Under the pieces are notes generated by a model. That model saw only the letters and a list, made by a program, of their open reading frames with translations, was not told the DNA's origin and searched no databases. This document shows, piece by piece, positions 1 to 8,507 of a DNA stretch of 64,000 bases. Numbering within the stretch: position 1 is the stretch's first letter; every line of letters starts with the position of its first letter. Origin of the DNA: S5-A14a sp050908895 (lineage in GTDB: Bacteria > Bacillota > Clostridia > Peptostreptococcales > Anaerovoracaceae); assembly GCA_050908895.1 (NCBI GenBank), contig CP171222.1, forward strand, positions 1-64,000. Reading direction: 5' to 3'. The position numbers and the translations under genes are program-made.

Positions 1-469
1 AGCCAGAATCATTAGGAGTCCATGGACCAGGAACGTAAACTACCGGAGATTTTCCTATGAGCTTCGCCTTAATGTTGGTTCCATCTACTCCATATGCCGA
101 TAAGATATACTGATCTGCTATAGATTTGTAGTCTTCATAAGAAACAATGAAGTCAGTCTTATCTTTACCTCCTGTTATTACGCCCACTTTCTTTCCGGCC
201 TTAATCAATTTATTTACAGCAAGAGCAGAATCTAGGGAAGCATTTTCGATAATAACGTCCTTACCCTCTGCATCTCTAAACTGTGAAGAGAATGTTTCTA
301 AATATTTAAGTGCACTCTCATAAGTCATTGCCTCGCTTACAGTTTGTATGATATTCTCATATTCCTTAGGTTCTGTTACAAACAAAATATCATACCCTCT
401 AGCATATGGTTGCTGACTGAAAGATTCTGCATATAATTCTCCCCAGATGGATATGAATGTTGGCACAAG
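1..469 (-). pseudogene. Fragment of a probable M14-type zinc carboxypeptidase, cut at both ends
   Basis: An open minus-strand frame runs from base 469 to the window edge. It reads V-P-T-F-I-S-I-W-G-E-L-Y and then Q-P-Y-A-R-G-Y-D-I-L-F-V, followed by a segment V-G-V-I-T-G-G. I associate this text with secreted clostridial M14 carboxypeptidases, but no catalytic residues fall inside the window, so the family call is tentative. There is no start codon: the frame is bounded by a TAG at 470-472, and from about 466 leftward it abuts the unrelated gene start at 399-629. The natural 5' part is therefore missing. Either an element inserted here or a deletion joined two loci. The 3' part lies outside the window. 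Confidence 0.4.
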
Positions 470-629
470 CTATTGCTTCAGGATTTTTATCATAGATACT
501 TAATTGACTTCTAAAGTCATATCTTTGATTGTTTCCGACAACCTTTAAGAGCTTCAGATACTCTGCTTCACTATGAAGCACATCTTGTTTTATAAGCTCC
601 AAAATGTTATGAAAATCATTGATTCGCAT
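399..629 (-). pseudogene. 5' stub of an ArdC/LtrC-type mobile-element gene
   Basis: Start chosen at 629, since AAGGAGG lies at 635-641 just upstream; a longer start at 656 has no ribosome site. The first 56 residues, M-R-I-N-D-F-H-N-I-L-E through Q-L-S-I-Y-D-K-N-P-E-A, match the N-terminal domain found in ArdC/LtrC and helicase-type proteins of conjugative elements (pattern Y-x-F-x-x-Q-L-x-I-Y-x-x-N-P-E-A). Homology stops near base 462-466, where a peptidase-like frame begins. The last 20 residues of the frame are out-of-frame read-through of that peptidase. The IS3 element begins 45 bases upstream and has probably removed the promoter. Confidence 0.6.
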
Positions 630-675
630 TTTTACCTCCTTCGTTTTTCCAAACAAAAAAGGCGGTTAGATTTTG

Positions 676-724
676 TACCGACCCCCAAAAGTTAGACCAA
701 AATCTAACGATTGGGAGGTCGGTA
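676..724 (+). promoter_or_regulatory. Left-end hairpin covering the orfA ribosome site
   Basis: The bases TACCGACC (676-683) pair with GGTCGGTA (717-724), with inner pairs CCCAA/TTGGG and TTAGA/TCTAA. The 3' arm contains GGGAGG (713-718), the Shine-Dalgarno sequence of orfA, whose ATG is at 730. A transcript entering from outside would include both arms and hide the site, whereas one started inside the element would not. This is the known logic for silencing IS10/IS50-type transposases; its use here is inference. Confidence 0.55.
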
Positions 725-729
725 TTTTT

Positions 730-1308
730 ATGGCAAAATATAATTTTGAATTCAAGAAGAAAGTTGTTTTAGAATATTTGGATTGTAAAGGAGGAACGCC
801 ATATCTTTCTAAAAAATATGGATTAGGTTCTGACTCTCAGCTACGCAAATGGATTAATGCATACAAAGCGTTCGGTGATGAAGGATTAAAGCGTTCTCGT
901 AAGCAAACAAAATACTCTTTCGAAAAGAAGATTTCTGTTGTAGAATCATATCTATCAAGTGAGATTTCATATCAAGACTTGGCGATTCAAGAAAGTATAA
1001 CAAATCCAAGTATGATTACTAACTGGGTTAATCGCTTTCGTGTTGCAGGTCCTGATGCTTTGAGACCTCGCAAGAAAGGTAGAAAGAAAACATTGGATAA
1101 ACCTAAGATAGATAACAAACCAATAACTCAAGAAAACAGCGTTGTCGACACCAGTGCCGAACACGTAAAAGAATTAGAGGATGAACTGCTTAAGCTAAGA
1201 ATTGAGAATGCCTTTTTAAAAGAACTGAGGAGGCTGCGTTTAGAGGACGAGGCAAAAATGAGAGAACGGCGCTCGTCATCAACAGCCTCCGAGGAGAATT
1301 CAAACTAA
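730..1308 (+). CDS. IS3-family transposase OrfA
   Basis: The protein of about 192 residues has two tandem helix-turn-helix segments (K-Y-G-L-G-S-D-S-Q-L-R-K-W and S-I-T-N-P-S-M-I-T-N-W) for binding the element ends, then a leucine-zipper-like helix (V-K-E-L-E-D-E-L-L-K-L-R-I-E-N-A-F-L-K) used by IS3 proteins to multimerise. The start is ATG 730, preceded by GGGAGG; the upstream in-frame codons run through the inverted repeat. An A5 run at 1254-1258 (frame G-C-A/A-A-A/A-T-G) lets ribosomes slip -1 into the orfB frame, giving ...E-A-K-N-E-R-T-A-L-V-I-N-S.. and so the active OrfAB transposase. Confidence 0.88.
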   Translation: MAKYNFEFKKKVVLEYLDCKGGTPYLSKKYGLGSDSQLRKWINAYKAFGDEGLKRSRKQTKYSFEKKISVVESYLSSEISYQDLAIQESITNPSMITNWVNRFRVAGPDALRPRKKGRKKTLDKPKIDNKPITQENSVVDTSAEHVKELEDELLKLRIENAFLKELRRLRLEDEAKMRERRSSSTASEENSN

Positions 1309-1331
1309 AAGACCTTCTCTCTTATGCAGGC

Positions 1332-2150
1332 ATGCCTAAGGCAACATATATGTACTGGCAGAAAAGATTTGATAGAGAAAACCCTGACAAAGAAATCGAG
1401 GAGAAGATTCTTGAAATCAGAGTGACTCACAAGGATTATGGTTATCGTCGAATGGTTGGAGAATTAAGAAATCAAGGCTACAGTGTAAACAAAAAGAAAG
1501 TACAACGTATAATGCAGAAACTAGGTTTACAGGTTACATCATTCACTCGTAAAAATCGGAAATACAGCTCATACAAGGGAAAAGTCGGAACGGTTGCTCC
1601 TAATCGTATAAAGAGACGATTTAACACGCATATTCCTCATCAGAAGATTACTACGGATACTACAGAGTTTAAGTATTATGAGATTGATATGAAAGGTCAT
1701 ATGACCATGCACAAGCTGTATCTAGATCCATTTATGGATATGTGTAATGGTGAAATTATAAGCTTTGGAATAGCGAGGCAACCATCAGCTAAAAATATTA
1801 TGGATGCATTAGAACAGGCAATTGCAATAACCTCTGATTGTCCATATCGAAGAACATTCCACTCAGATCAAGGTTGGGCATATCAGATGAAGGCATACTC
1901 GCGTCGTCTTAATGAAGAAAGAATTTTCCAAAGTATGTCACGCAAAGGAAACTGCCATGACAACTCTGTTATGGAGAACTTCTTTGGTCTGCTTAAACAG
2001 GAAATCTATCATGGTGTAGTTTACTATAGTTATGAAGAATTAAAGTCAGAAATTGAACGATACATTAAGTATTACAACGAGCAAAGAATAAAAGAAAAAC
2101 TAGGATGGATGAGTCCTGTGCAATACAGACTTAGTCTCTTAGCTGCATAA
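1332..2150 (+). CDS. IS3-family transposase OrfB (DDE catalytic part)
   Basis: This is a retroviral-integrase-type (rve) transposase. It has the HTH_21 region (V-T-H-K-D-Y-G-Y-R-R-M) followed by the catalytic triad: Asp in T-T-D-T-T-E-F, Asp in F-H-S-D-Q-G-W and Glu in M-E-N-F-F-G-L-L-K, with the C-terminal signature Y-Y-N-E-Q-R. The frame is open upstream of ATG 1332 back to the slippage site near 1258, so the functional product is most likely the frameshift fusion from 730. All key residues are intact, so the element could still move. Confidence 0.9.
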   Translation: MPKATYMYWQKRFDRENPDKEIEEKILEIRVTHKDYGYRRMVGELRNQGYSVNKKKVQRIMQKLGLQVTSFTRKNRKYSSYKGKVGTVAPNRIKRRFNTHIPHQKITTDTTEFKYYEIDMKGHMTMHKLYLDPFMDMCNGEIISFGIARQPSAKNIMDALEQAIAITSDCPYRRTFHSDQGWAYQMKAYSRRLNEERIFQSMSRKGNCHDNSVMENFFGLLKQEIYHGVVYYSYEELKSEIERYIKYYNEQRIKEKLGWMSPVQYRLSLLAA

Positions 2151-2283
2151 AAATTGCGTAACAGATTCTAATATCTGTTACGCAATAAAAGTCTAACTTT
2201 TGGGGGTCACATCATATCTTTTTCTGATACTTAGCCTTTTTCAAATTTCATCTGCTTTCTCAATGCGATTTATTCCAAATATT

Positions 2284-2658
2284 TTATAGAATAATGCTTC
2301 CAAAGCTCAAAATCATGATATACCACTTTAAAATTTCTAGAGGACTATACGAATATGCGTATAGTACCACAATTGAAATTATATGTGGAATTGCTAGAAC
2401 TAAACATATAGTTACAACCACCCAATTTTTTTTAACGAACAAGACTCCAAAAATAATTAACCAAGCCCATATTGAAAATGGTATAAACAATGTCAGTATA
2501 TCAAAATAGTTTCCACTTAATACACCAAATTTACCACCGTTTAACGGATTACATACAATAGTTATTATGTTCCCGATTATAAATACCAAAACCGAAACTA
2601 TAGTAGTTAAATAAAATAATTTCCTAGTATTTATACTTATATTTACTTTGCCATTCAT
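2284..2658 (-). CDS. Small multispanning membrane protein, function unknown
   Basis: The product is 124 residues with about four hydrophobic segments (near residues 14-35, 48-70, 79-97 and 105-122) and no recognised motif. An AAGGGGTG-like ribosome site lies upstream of ATG 2658. It sits alone between an IS3 and an IS30 element on the same strand as the conjugation genes, so it may be an element passenger. The hydrophobic pattern argues for a real protein, but nothing indicates its role. Confidence 0.45.
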   Translation of the reverse strand: MNGKVNISINTRKLFYLTTIVSVLVFIIGNIITIVCNPLNGGKFGVLSGNYFDILTLFIPFSIWAWLIIFGVLFVKKNWVVVTICLVLAIPHIISIVVLYAYSYSPLEILKWYIMILSFGSIIL

Positions 2659-2897
2659 TTCTCGTTAACACCCCTTGGCTAAATTTTCACCCTGGAAATA
2701 AAATTTCACAACTCTAGCCATCGCACGCTGACCACCTGTCATTCTCCCTATGTTCCTATTGATATAATTTATCAATCTCTTATTACAATTGCAATTATTT
2801 CCACCATGAACATAGCAGTTATCATCCTAAATGTCAAGAGTAAATAGGAAAGTTTTTAAAAGAATTTTCATAAAAATTACACATGGCATATTGCAAG

Positions 2898-3954
2898 ATG
2901 AAATTAGCCACTAGTATAAATTGCTTCTGGTGTCAAATAATTAAACATTCTTTTAGGATATCTGTTTATCCAAAGTTCTATCTTTGCCACCTCAGTTGAG
3001 GTGGTATTTTTAGTACCTTTGGGTAAATGTCTACGAATTAAACGATTATGATTTTCGTTGCTTCCTCTTTCTTGTGAACAATATGGATGTGCATAATAAA
3101 TATTATCCTCACAGATTACCTCGGACAATTTGGCAAATTCAGTTCCATTATCTGCTGTTAGTGACTTTACTTCATATTCCTTTATTAAAATAGTCAATGC
3201 CTCATTAACTGATTTGCTGGTCTTATCTTCTATTAATCGTATTATCTCATATCTCGATTTTCGATCTGTCATTGTAAGCAGACACTGATTCTTATCCCGT
3301 GTCAATATGACTGTATCTATTTCAAAATGTCCTGTTTCTGTTCGATTGTTAATATAATCAGGACGTTCATCAATTGATTTACCAAATCCCTTAAATCTCT
3401 CACTGCGCAAGGGTCTGCTTTTCTTTATCCTTTGTGGATATATTAGGCAGTCTTGTTGCTTCCCCAAATACCCACGGTGAATCCAGTAGTATATGGTTGA
3501 TACAGAAACATCCACATAACCTTTGTTAACTATCATCTCAGGAGAGTAATGGCTTTTAAGATAATGTTTAATTGTCCTGCGCATTTCTTTATCTAATCTG
3601 ATTTGCTTTACAGACTTTTTCCTTTTCTGAATATATTCTCCATGGGCATATTCGGCCTTATACACCCGTTTAAAAAGACTAGGTCTTAACTGCTGTAAAA
3701 CCATTCCTCGTTTAATTTCGTTGTTTATTGTCTGATGAGATTTATTAAGCAGCTTAGCAATGCATCTATTACTTTTTCCTTCACTTTTCCATAGTTCAAT
3801 TAATTGACGTTCTTTTAGTGTTAAATGTTTATTTTTTAGTGTATAATGTTTTTGCATCTTTAAGCTCCTTGATATGGTTTTTGTTTTGCAACTTAATTAT
3901 ATCGCTTAAAGATGCTTTTTTGTTATTTAATTCCACTTAGGTGGCTAATTTCAT
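2898..3954 (-). mobile_element. IS30-family insertion sequence
   Basis: Inverted repeats ATGAAATTAGCCAC at 2898-2911 and GTGGCTAATTTCAT at 3941-3954 bracket a single long transposase gene on the minus strand. The total length of about 1.06 kb fits IS30 elements. No flanking duplication was evident to me. Confidence 0.85.
2904..3857 (-). CDS. IS30-family transposase
   Basis: This 317-residue protein has the family's N-terminal helix-turn-helix (L-T-L-K-E-R-Q-L-I-E-L-W ... S-N-R-C-I-A-K-L-L-N-K-S-H-Q-T-I-N-N-E-I-K-R-G). The C-terminal DDE core has G-H-F-E-I-D-T-V, L-T-A-D-N-G-T-E-F and E-R-G-S-N-E-N-H-N-R-L-I-R-R, all catalytic residues present. The length is typical. The stop codon lies inside the left inverted repeat. 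It is unlike the neighbouring IS30 copy at 4160-5221, so the two are separate arrivals. Confidence 0.93.
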   Translation of the reverse strand: MQKHYTLKNKHLTLKERQLIELWKSEGKSNRCIAKLLNKSHQTINNEIKRGMVLQQLRPSLFKRVYKAEYAHGEYIQKRKKSVKQIRLDKEMRRTIKHYLKSHYSPEMIVNKGYVDVSVSTIYYWIHRGYLGKQQDCLIYPQRIKKSRPLRSERFKGFGKSIDERPDYINNRTETGHFEIDTVILTRDKNQCLLTMTDRKSRYEIIRLIEDKTSKSVNEALTILIKEYEVKSLTADNGTEFAKLSEVICEDNIYYAHPYCSQERGSNENHNRLIRRHLPKGTKNTTSTEVAKIELWINRYPKRMFNYLTPEAIYTSG

Positions 3955-4014
3955 TTTATAACTTGCCTAAAAATTACACATTAACATTTTTAAATGTTTT
4001 TTCTTGTTTTTACA

Positions 4015-4106
4015 AAGGTTTATTTATAGCATAACATACGTTTAGGTATTATATACATTTATAATATCACCCTTTAAAAAAATTATGGCACACTAAATAA
4101 ACCTTT
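4015..4106. repeat. 92-bp nested inverted-repeat unit, MITE-like
   Basis: The bases AAAGGTTTATTTA (4015-4027) are repeated inverted at 4094-4106. Inside is a second dyad around 4046-4072 (TATTATA ... TATAATA). It lies in the non-coding gap between two IS30 elements. The layout resembles a small non-autonomous element or strong fold, but only one copy is visible here, so mobility cannot be shown. Confidence 0.35.
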
Positions 4107-4159
4107 ATAAGGTTAATATTAATTTATATATTTTACTCTATAAATAATTTGTGTCATAA

Positions 4160-5221
4160 TCAACATAAGTAGTAATGTTGGACATTTAATTTACATAATT
4201 CTTTTACAAAAAGTGATTCAGCACATTGCCCTTTATGTATTTTTCTAGGATACAAATTAACCCATGTTTCTACTTCTTTTACTTTAGATGCAGTTACCGT
4301 AGTATCAAAATCCGAACCTTTAGGAAACCATCTTCTGATCAGCTCATTGCAATTTTCATTACTACCCCTTTCGTGGGGAGAATTAGGGTGGCAATAGTAT
4401 ACTTGCGTTCTATTTCCAACCCTATACAGAGCTTTTTCTATACTTTTAAAATCTTGAAATTCAGCTCCATTATCGACTGTTATGGTTTTAAAAATTTCAT
4501 AAAATCCTGACTTATATCTTTTTTCGATCCGATTTAATGCTTTTCTTACTTCATTAGTAGTATGAGCTTTCATTTTTTCAATAATCTCATGTCTAGTCTT
4601 TCTTTCGGTTAAAACAAGTAAAGTGGTACGATTTGTTTTTTTGCCAATAACACTATCCATTTCCCAATGACCAAACTCTTCTCTTGCAGAAATCTGTTCT
4701 GGTCTTTTTTCTATACTTTCGCCTTTTATATTTCTTTTATGAGTTCTATCAACTTTTACATATTTCTTATATTTACCACCCCTCGGTAAATCCTTAGGTT
4801 TTACTCCACTAATATACCCTCGTCGAATCGCTGAGTAAATTGTATTTCTACATTTTATATCTACAGCAAATTCAAGCTGGTTATTTGCCATTTCATATAT
4901 TATTGCCTCCGGCGAAAACTTTTGCTTTTTAATCATGTACTCAATATACTTGATTAACTTGCTATCATCTAGAATTTTGGGGGTTTTACACTTAGCACTT
5001 AAATAATTTATATATTTTTCTTGTGCTAAATCAGCACTATAAACTTTGCTAGTAGATAAATTACTATCTAGTTTTTCATAAGTACCTCGTTTTATCTCGT
5101 TATAAATTGTACTTAATGCTACTTCTAAACTATTTGCTATATCTTTAACTGAATACTTCTTTTTAAGCATACGTTCTATTTGTTGTCTTTTACCATAATC
5201 AAGATGTTTAAAAGTTCTCAT
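4160..5221 (-). CDS. IS30-family transposase (second, distinct copy)
   Basis: The protein has about 353 residues. ATG 5221 is chosen because GGAG lies just upstream and overlaps the alternative GTG at 5233. The N-terminal HTH is H-L-D-Y-G-K-R-Q-Q-I-E-R ... S-V-K-D-I-A-N-S-L-E-V-A-L-S-T-I. The DDE core has G-H-W-E-M-D-S-V-I-G, I-T-V-D-N-G-A-E-F and H-E-R-G-S-N-E-N-C-N-E-L-I-R-R-W. It appears intact. I could not define matching inverted repeats around it, so the element's ends are unresolved. Confidence 0.92.
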   Translation of the reverse strand: MRTFKHLDYGKRQQIERMLKKKYSVKDIANSLEVALSTIYNEIKRGTYEKLDSNLSTSKVYSADLAQEKYINYLSAKCKTPKILDDSKLIKYIEYMIKKQKFSPEAIIYEMANNQLEFAVDIKCRNTIYSAIRRGYISGVKPKDLPRGGKYKKYVKVDRTHKRNIKGESIEKRPEQISAREEFGHWEMDSVIGKKTNRTTLLVLTERKTRHEIIEKMKAHTTNEVRKALNRIEKRYKSGFYEIFKTITVDNGAEFQDFKSIEKALYRVGNRTQVYYCHPNSPHERGSNENCNELIRRWFPKGSDFDTTVTASKVKEVETWVNLYPRKIHKGQCAESLFVKELCKLNVQHYYLC

Positions 5222-5283
5222 ATTAATCTCCACAAATAATATATCTTAACTATTTATAACATCTACACGCTCTAAAAATCCAC

Positions 5284-5324
5284 AAAAAAACAGCAGGAAC
5301 GGATAAGATTTATCCATTCCTGCT
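5284..5324 (-). terminator. Rho-independent terminator after the primase gene
   Basis: On the minus strand GCAGGAATGGATAA pairs with TTATCCGTTCCTGC (5292-5324) and is followed by TGTTTTTTT. It stands 18 bases beyond the primase stop and closes the leftward conjugation operon. Confidence 0.85.
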
Positions 5325-5342
5325 ATAAAAACCTCTCTTTTA

Positions 5343-6935
5343 CTAAAATTCTATCTCCTCATCTTTTGAAAAAGAAAAAATACTATTTTCTTTATTTATG
5401 AGCTTATTTTGGCAAATTTCTTGACTTTCACTAATTTCTTTGGTATTATTATTAACATTAGATGACGGTTGCTCCCTGTCTAAAATCCCCGTAGAGGGGA
5501 TTTGGGAAGACTCGTCATTTTTCATTTCATTTTCTAACGTCAATTCTTTCAATCTGATCTTATGAACATAATTTTCTTTTTCATCATTTTCTCTAACATC
5601 TATAACCATATTATATATAGTATTTTCAATAATAAGTGGTTTATTAAAGTAATGCCAACGGGTGCTTTCTTTATGTAGGGAATTTTGACCTGCTTTTTTT
5701 TCATCTTTAGAAGCTATATAGTCTGAAGACTCTATTAATTCTATTATGTTTTTGTCAACTCCCATGTTTAGTCTATGCCTAAAACCTTTATAAGTTTCTA
5801 TACTATCCTTATGCCTATAATTTTGCCTAGTAATTTTATTTATATTAGCTACTCTATTTATTTCTTCATTAATATTAATTTTTGAATAAGGAAGTGTTAC
5901 TTTGCAACCTTGATATTTTTCGTTAAAAATATCATTGATATATTTTATTTTTTCTTTCCTAGTCATATTTTTAGTATCTTCCTCAAACACAAGTACATCT
6001 ATTCTCTTTCTCTCATAGCGAACTCCTTTCAAAAGGTCTTCATTAAAGTCCTTGTTATATGGTATTTCTCTTGTAATATAATATTTAACCCCATATTTTT
6101 GTGCAAATTGGTTACAAAATTTATGACCGGCACTATCATTATCTGTACATATGTTTAGATGCTTTATTTGTTCATTATTTGCAAGAAATTTAGCTATAGC
6201 TCTATCAGATACTCCCCCAAGGGAAATATAGTTTTCATTTCTTGCAACATTAGGTATCAAGCTTAAATAAGATAACATATCTATCTCGCTTTCAAAAATA
6301 TTAACTATTTTGTTACTTGAATTTTCTATCCTGAATCTAAAGTCCTTTTGGCTACCATCCTGATCACCTTTGTTCCAGCCTGTATTGCCTGTATTGATAG
6401 TCCTTGTGCTACGTTTAAAAGCACTTACAATATTGCCATCAAAATCTTTGCCGAGAAATACAGCATTTTTAAATTTCTTATCCTGGTAAATTACTCCCTT
6501 TTTTATAAGAGAATTTACCAGGTCTTTATCAAGACCTCTAGTCTTTGTGAGATATGCAAATACATTCCTGTTATTTTCATCTTTTTCCGGCAGCACAAAA
6601 TCTTTCTTTATATAATTAGGATTTGTACTTGCATTACTAACTACTATATTCTTTCTTGTTAAATCATAATTCATCAGCTTTAAAACTGCATTAGTTGCAT
6701 CTAAAAAAGTCATACCTTTTACATGCATATAATAGTCTATAGGATTCTTAGATCCAACCCCCTGCGAAAACCAGTAAAAACCTTTGTATGGAGTTATAAT
6801 AAGGCTGTTATGCTCTCTGTGTCTATAAATTCCATCTTTTTTAACTAGAGGTTCTCCGCCTCTTATTAGTATATCAAAAACATCTTGTTCACTGGCAATT
6901 TTAACTAATTCTTTATCTATATATTTCCCCGTCAT
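5343..6935 (-). CDS. TOPRIM (DUF3991-type) primase-like protein with C-terminal tag
   Basis: This 530-residue protein resembles mobile-element primases. The N-terminal part (residues about 1-95, ending in a D-Y-Y-M-H-V-K-G-M-T-F-L-D-A segment) matches the DUF3991 region. A TOPRIM core follows, with N-I-F-E-S-E-I-D-M-L-S and I-C-T-D-N-D-S-A-G-H. Such proteins are thought to prime the incoming single strand after conjugation. The last residues, S-I-F-S-F-S-K-D-E-E-I-E-F, nearly repeat the ends of three other proteins in this block. Its start is preceded by a hairpin leader (6936-6999) shared with the gene at 10532-10942. No zinc finger was seen. It is the last gene before a strong terminator. 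Confidence 0.8.
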   Translation of the reverse strand: MTGKYIDKELVKIASEQDVFDILIRGGEPLVKKDGIYRHREHNSLIITPYKGFYWFSQGVGSKNPIDYYMHVKGMTFLDATNAVLKLMNYDLTRKNIVVSNASTNPNYIKKDFVLPEKDENNRNVFAYLTKTRGLDKDLVNSLIKKGVIYQDKKFKNAVFLGKDFDGNIVSAFKRSTRTINTGNTGWNKGDQDGSQKDFRFRIENSSNKIVNIFESEIDMLSYLSLIPNVARNENYISLGGVSDRAIAKFLANNEQIKHLNICTDNDSAGHKFCNQFAQKYGVKYYITREIPYNKDFNEDLLKGVRYERKRIDVLVFEEDTKNMTRKEKIKYINDIFNEKYQGCKVTLPYSKININEEINRVANINKITRQNYRHKDSIETYKGFRHRLNMGVDKNIIELIESSDYIASKDEKKAGQNSLHKESTRWHYFNKPLIIENTIYNMVIDVRENDEKENYVHKIRLKELTLENEMKNDESSQIPSTGILDREQPSSNVNNNTKEISESQEICQNKLINKENSIFSFSKDEEIEF

Positions 6936-6999
6936 TTCCCTATCCTTTCATAAAAAAACAAGGCTCTAATTTGCGTTTTAAGCGATTTTAAATCCTTGC
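6936..6999 (-). promoter_or_regulatory. Leader with terminator-like hairpin, copy 1
   Basis: Directly before the primase ATG the minus strand carries an imperfect stem CAAGG...CCTTG followed by T7, then AAAGGATAGGGAA as ribosome site. The block 6931-6992 is identical at all but one base to 10938-10999, before the small tagged gene. It could attenuate transcription entering from upstream. Confidence 0.6.
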
Positions 7000-7055
7000 T
7001 AGTATTTTCTTCCACTACCTATTTAAGTCACACATATACTCCACATATATGCCAG

Positions 7056-8492
7056 CTAGGATAGTCTCCATTTTTTACTTTTATCTCTACTTTTATAATA
7101 ATAATTTTTCTTTAATTTTATAAATCCACTAGGATGTATCACAATAATATTTTCGCCTAGATCTTTCCATTCTTCTGGCTCAATTGCAAATTCCCTTTGC
7201 TTGCTCGTGCTGATACTGTCACCACTTTTTCCAGTAGATCTACTCTTTTTTATTACGACTTCTTTTCCAATAAGGTTAGAAAAATATTCTCTTGTTTTAT
7301 TATCCACAGCACCTAATATGGCTATATACTGGGAGTTATCCAATATAACTTGTCTTTCTTTTTCACTATATACAAGATCTATGTCAGCCAATGATTGCGT
7401 TAAAATACAAAGATTAGCACCGTTTTTTCTAAATTTTCTAAATGGAGAAAGAACATTTAAATATCCTATACTAGCAAATTCATCAATTGCAAGCAAAATC
7501 CTTTGATCAACCTTTGGATCATACACCCTTGATGATATATATTCTAGAGTTTGTGCTACAACTATATGTATAAACGGATTGTAGTATTCTTGTTTTTTAT
7601 CACTTACTTTTAAAAAAACACATTTATCTTCAAGGTCAGAAGGATTAAAGCTATATTCACCTTTATATTCCCTTCTTAACATTTTTTCCATACTCAAATT
7701 GTCAGCAAATAATTTAATTTTTCTATTTAGTGCTGATTTCGCACCGGAGATATTTTTTTCGTTTTCACCAGCCAATGATTTTATATATCCTATAGCTAAA
7801 TCATTTTTTGTTGTAGCAATTAATTCTGCTAACTCTGGCACGGTATTAAAAAATATAGTTTTACAAATTTCAGTAAAATCAAGCCCTATATCATAAAAGG
7901 CAAGCAGTCCAGATAAAAATATTTTTCTGCCTGTCTCTGCAAAGTATAGCTGAGCATCACTTGCTTTTTCCGGTATTTCAACAATTAGATTAACAAGTTG
8001 CTCCAGTTTTTGTCTTTTCTCATCTTCTGTTTTTGCTTTGTCTATAAAATAAAAAACATTATATATTGCACTCTGATCAGGATTTTCCGGTTCTAATATA
8101 ATTTTTCTTTCCCTTTTAATATGCACATTTTTAGAAATATCCCCAGATATGTCGATGGCAAAAAACGATGCATCCCAAGCTCTAAGGGATGGCACTAAAA
8201 GTGCAGATGTTTTACCTTTTCCACTACCACCAAAAACAGTAATATGTCCTTCGCTTGTATTAGGGAGATAAACTTGTTTTTTTTTCAAAAATCCAAATAT
8301 AAATCCTACCGGTTTATTAGATAAACTTAATAAGCTACCTTTTATGCTTCTATTGATTTTTTCGTTACTTGTAAATCTGCCCCCTTTAAATTTAATAAGG
8401 AGCAGTTTTATAATAACTATCAAAATTAAAATAAAAATACCTATATAAATAAACTTATACAAAATATCATTTAAATCTATTTGTCCATTCAT
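7056..8492 (-). CDS. VirD4/TraG-type conjugation coupling protein
   Basis: This 478-residue type IV coupling protein is an inner-membrane ATPase that recruits substrates to the conjugation channel. One hydrophobic segment lies at residues 13-33. Walker A is G-G-S-G-K-G-K-T-S (88-96) and Walker B is R-I-L-L-A-I-D-E-F-A-S-I-G. A downstream T-Q-S-L-A-D-I-D box is typical of TraG. The length suits the short Gram-positive class lacking a large all-alpha domain. GAGGAG precedes ATG 8492. Its tagged neighbours are plausible protein substrates for it. Confidence 0.92.
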   Translation of the reverse strand: MNGQIDLNDILYKFIYIGIFILILIVIIKLLLIKFKGGRFTSNEKINRSIKGSLLSLSNKPVGFIFGFLKKKQVYLPNTSEGHITVFGGSGKGKTSALLVPSLRAWDASFFAIDISGDISKNVHIKRERKIILEPENPDQSAIYNVFYFIDKAKTEDEKRQKLEQLVNLIVEIPEKASDAQLYFAETGRKIFLSGLLAFYDIGLDFTEICKTIFFNTVPELAELIATTKNDLAIGYIKSLAGENEKNISGAKSALNRKIKLFADNLSMEKMLRREYKGEYSFNPSDLEDKCVFLKVSDKKQEYYNPFIHIVVAQTLEYISSRVYDPKVDQRILLAIDEFASIGYLNVLSPFRKFRKNGANLCILTQSLADIDLVYSEKERQVILDNSQYIAILGAVDNKTREYFSNLIGKEVVIKKSRSTGKSGDSISTSKQREFAIEPEEWKDLGENIIVIHPSGFIKLKKNYYYKSRDKSKKWRLS

Positions 8493-8507
8493 AAAGCATA
8501 TTCTCCT

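Larger units (their letters stand above)
675..2210 (+). mobile_element. IS3-family insertion sequence, apparently complete
   Basis: Terminal inverted repeats GACCCCCAAAAGTTAGAC lie at 680-697 and, inverted, at 2191-2208. Between them are overlapping transposase frames orfA and orfB in the usual IS3 arrangement, with orfB in the -1 frame. A 14-bp-arm perfect hairpin at 2153-2186 follows orfB inside the right end. The outermost bases at the left end (TGTACCG) and right end (TGTG when inverted) differ slightly, and I could not see a clear target duplication. Confidence 0.85.
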
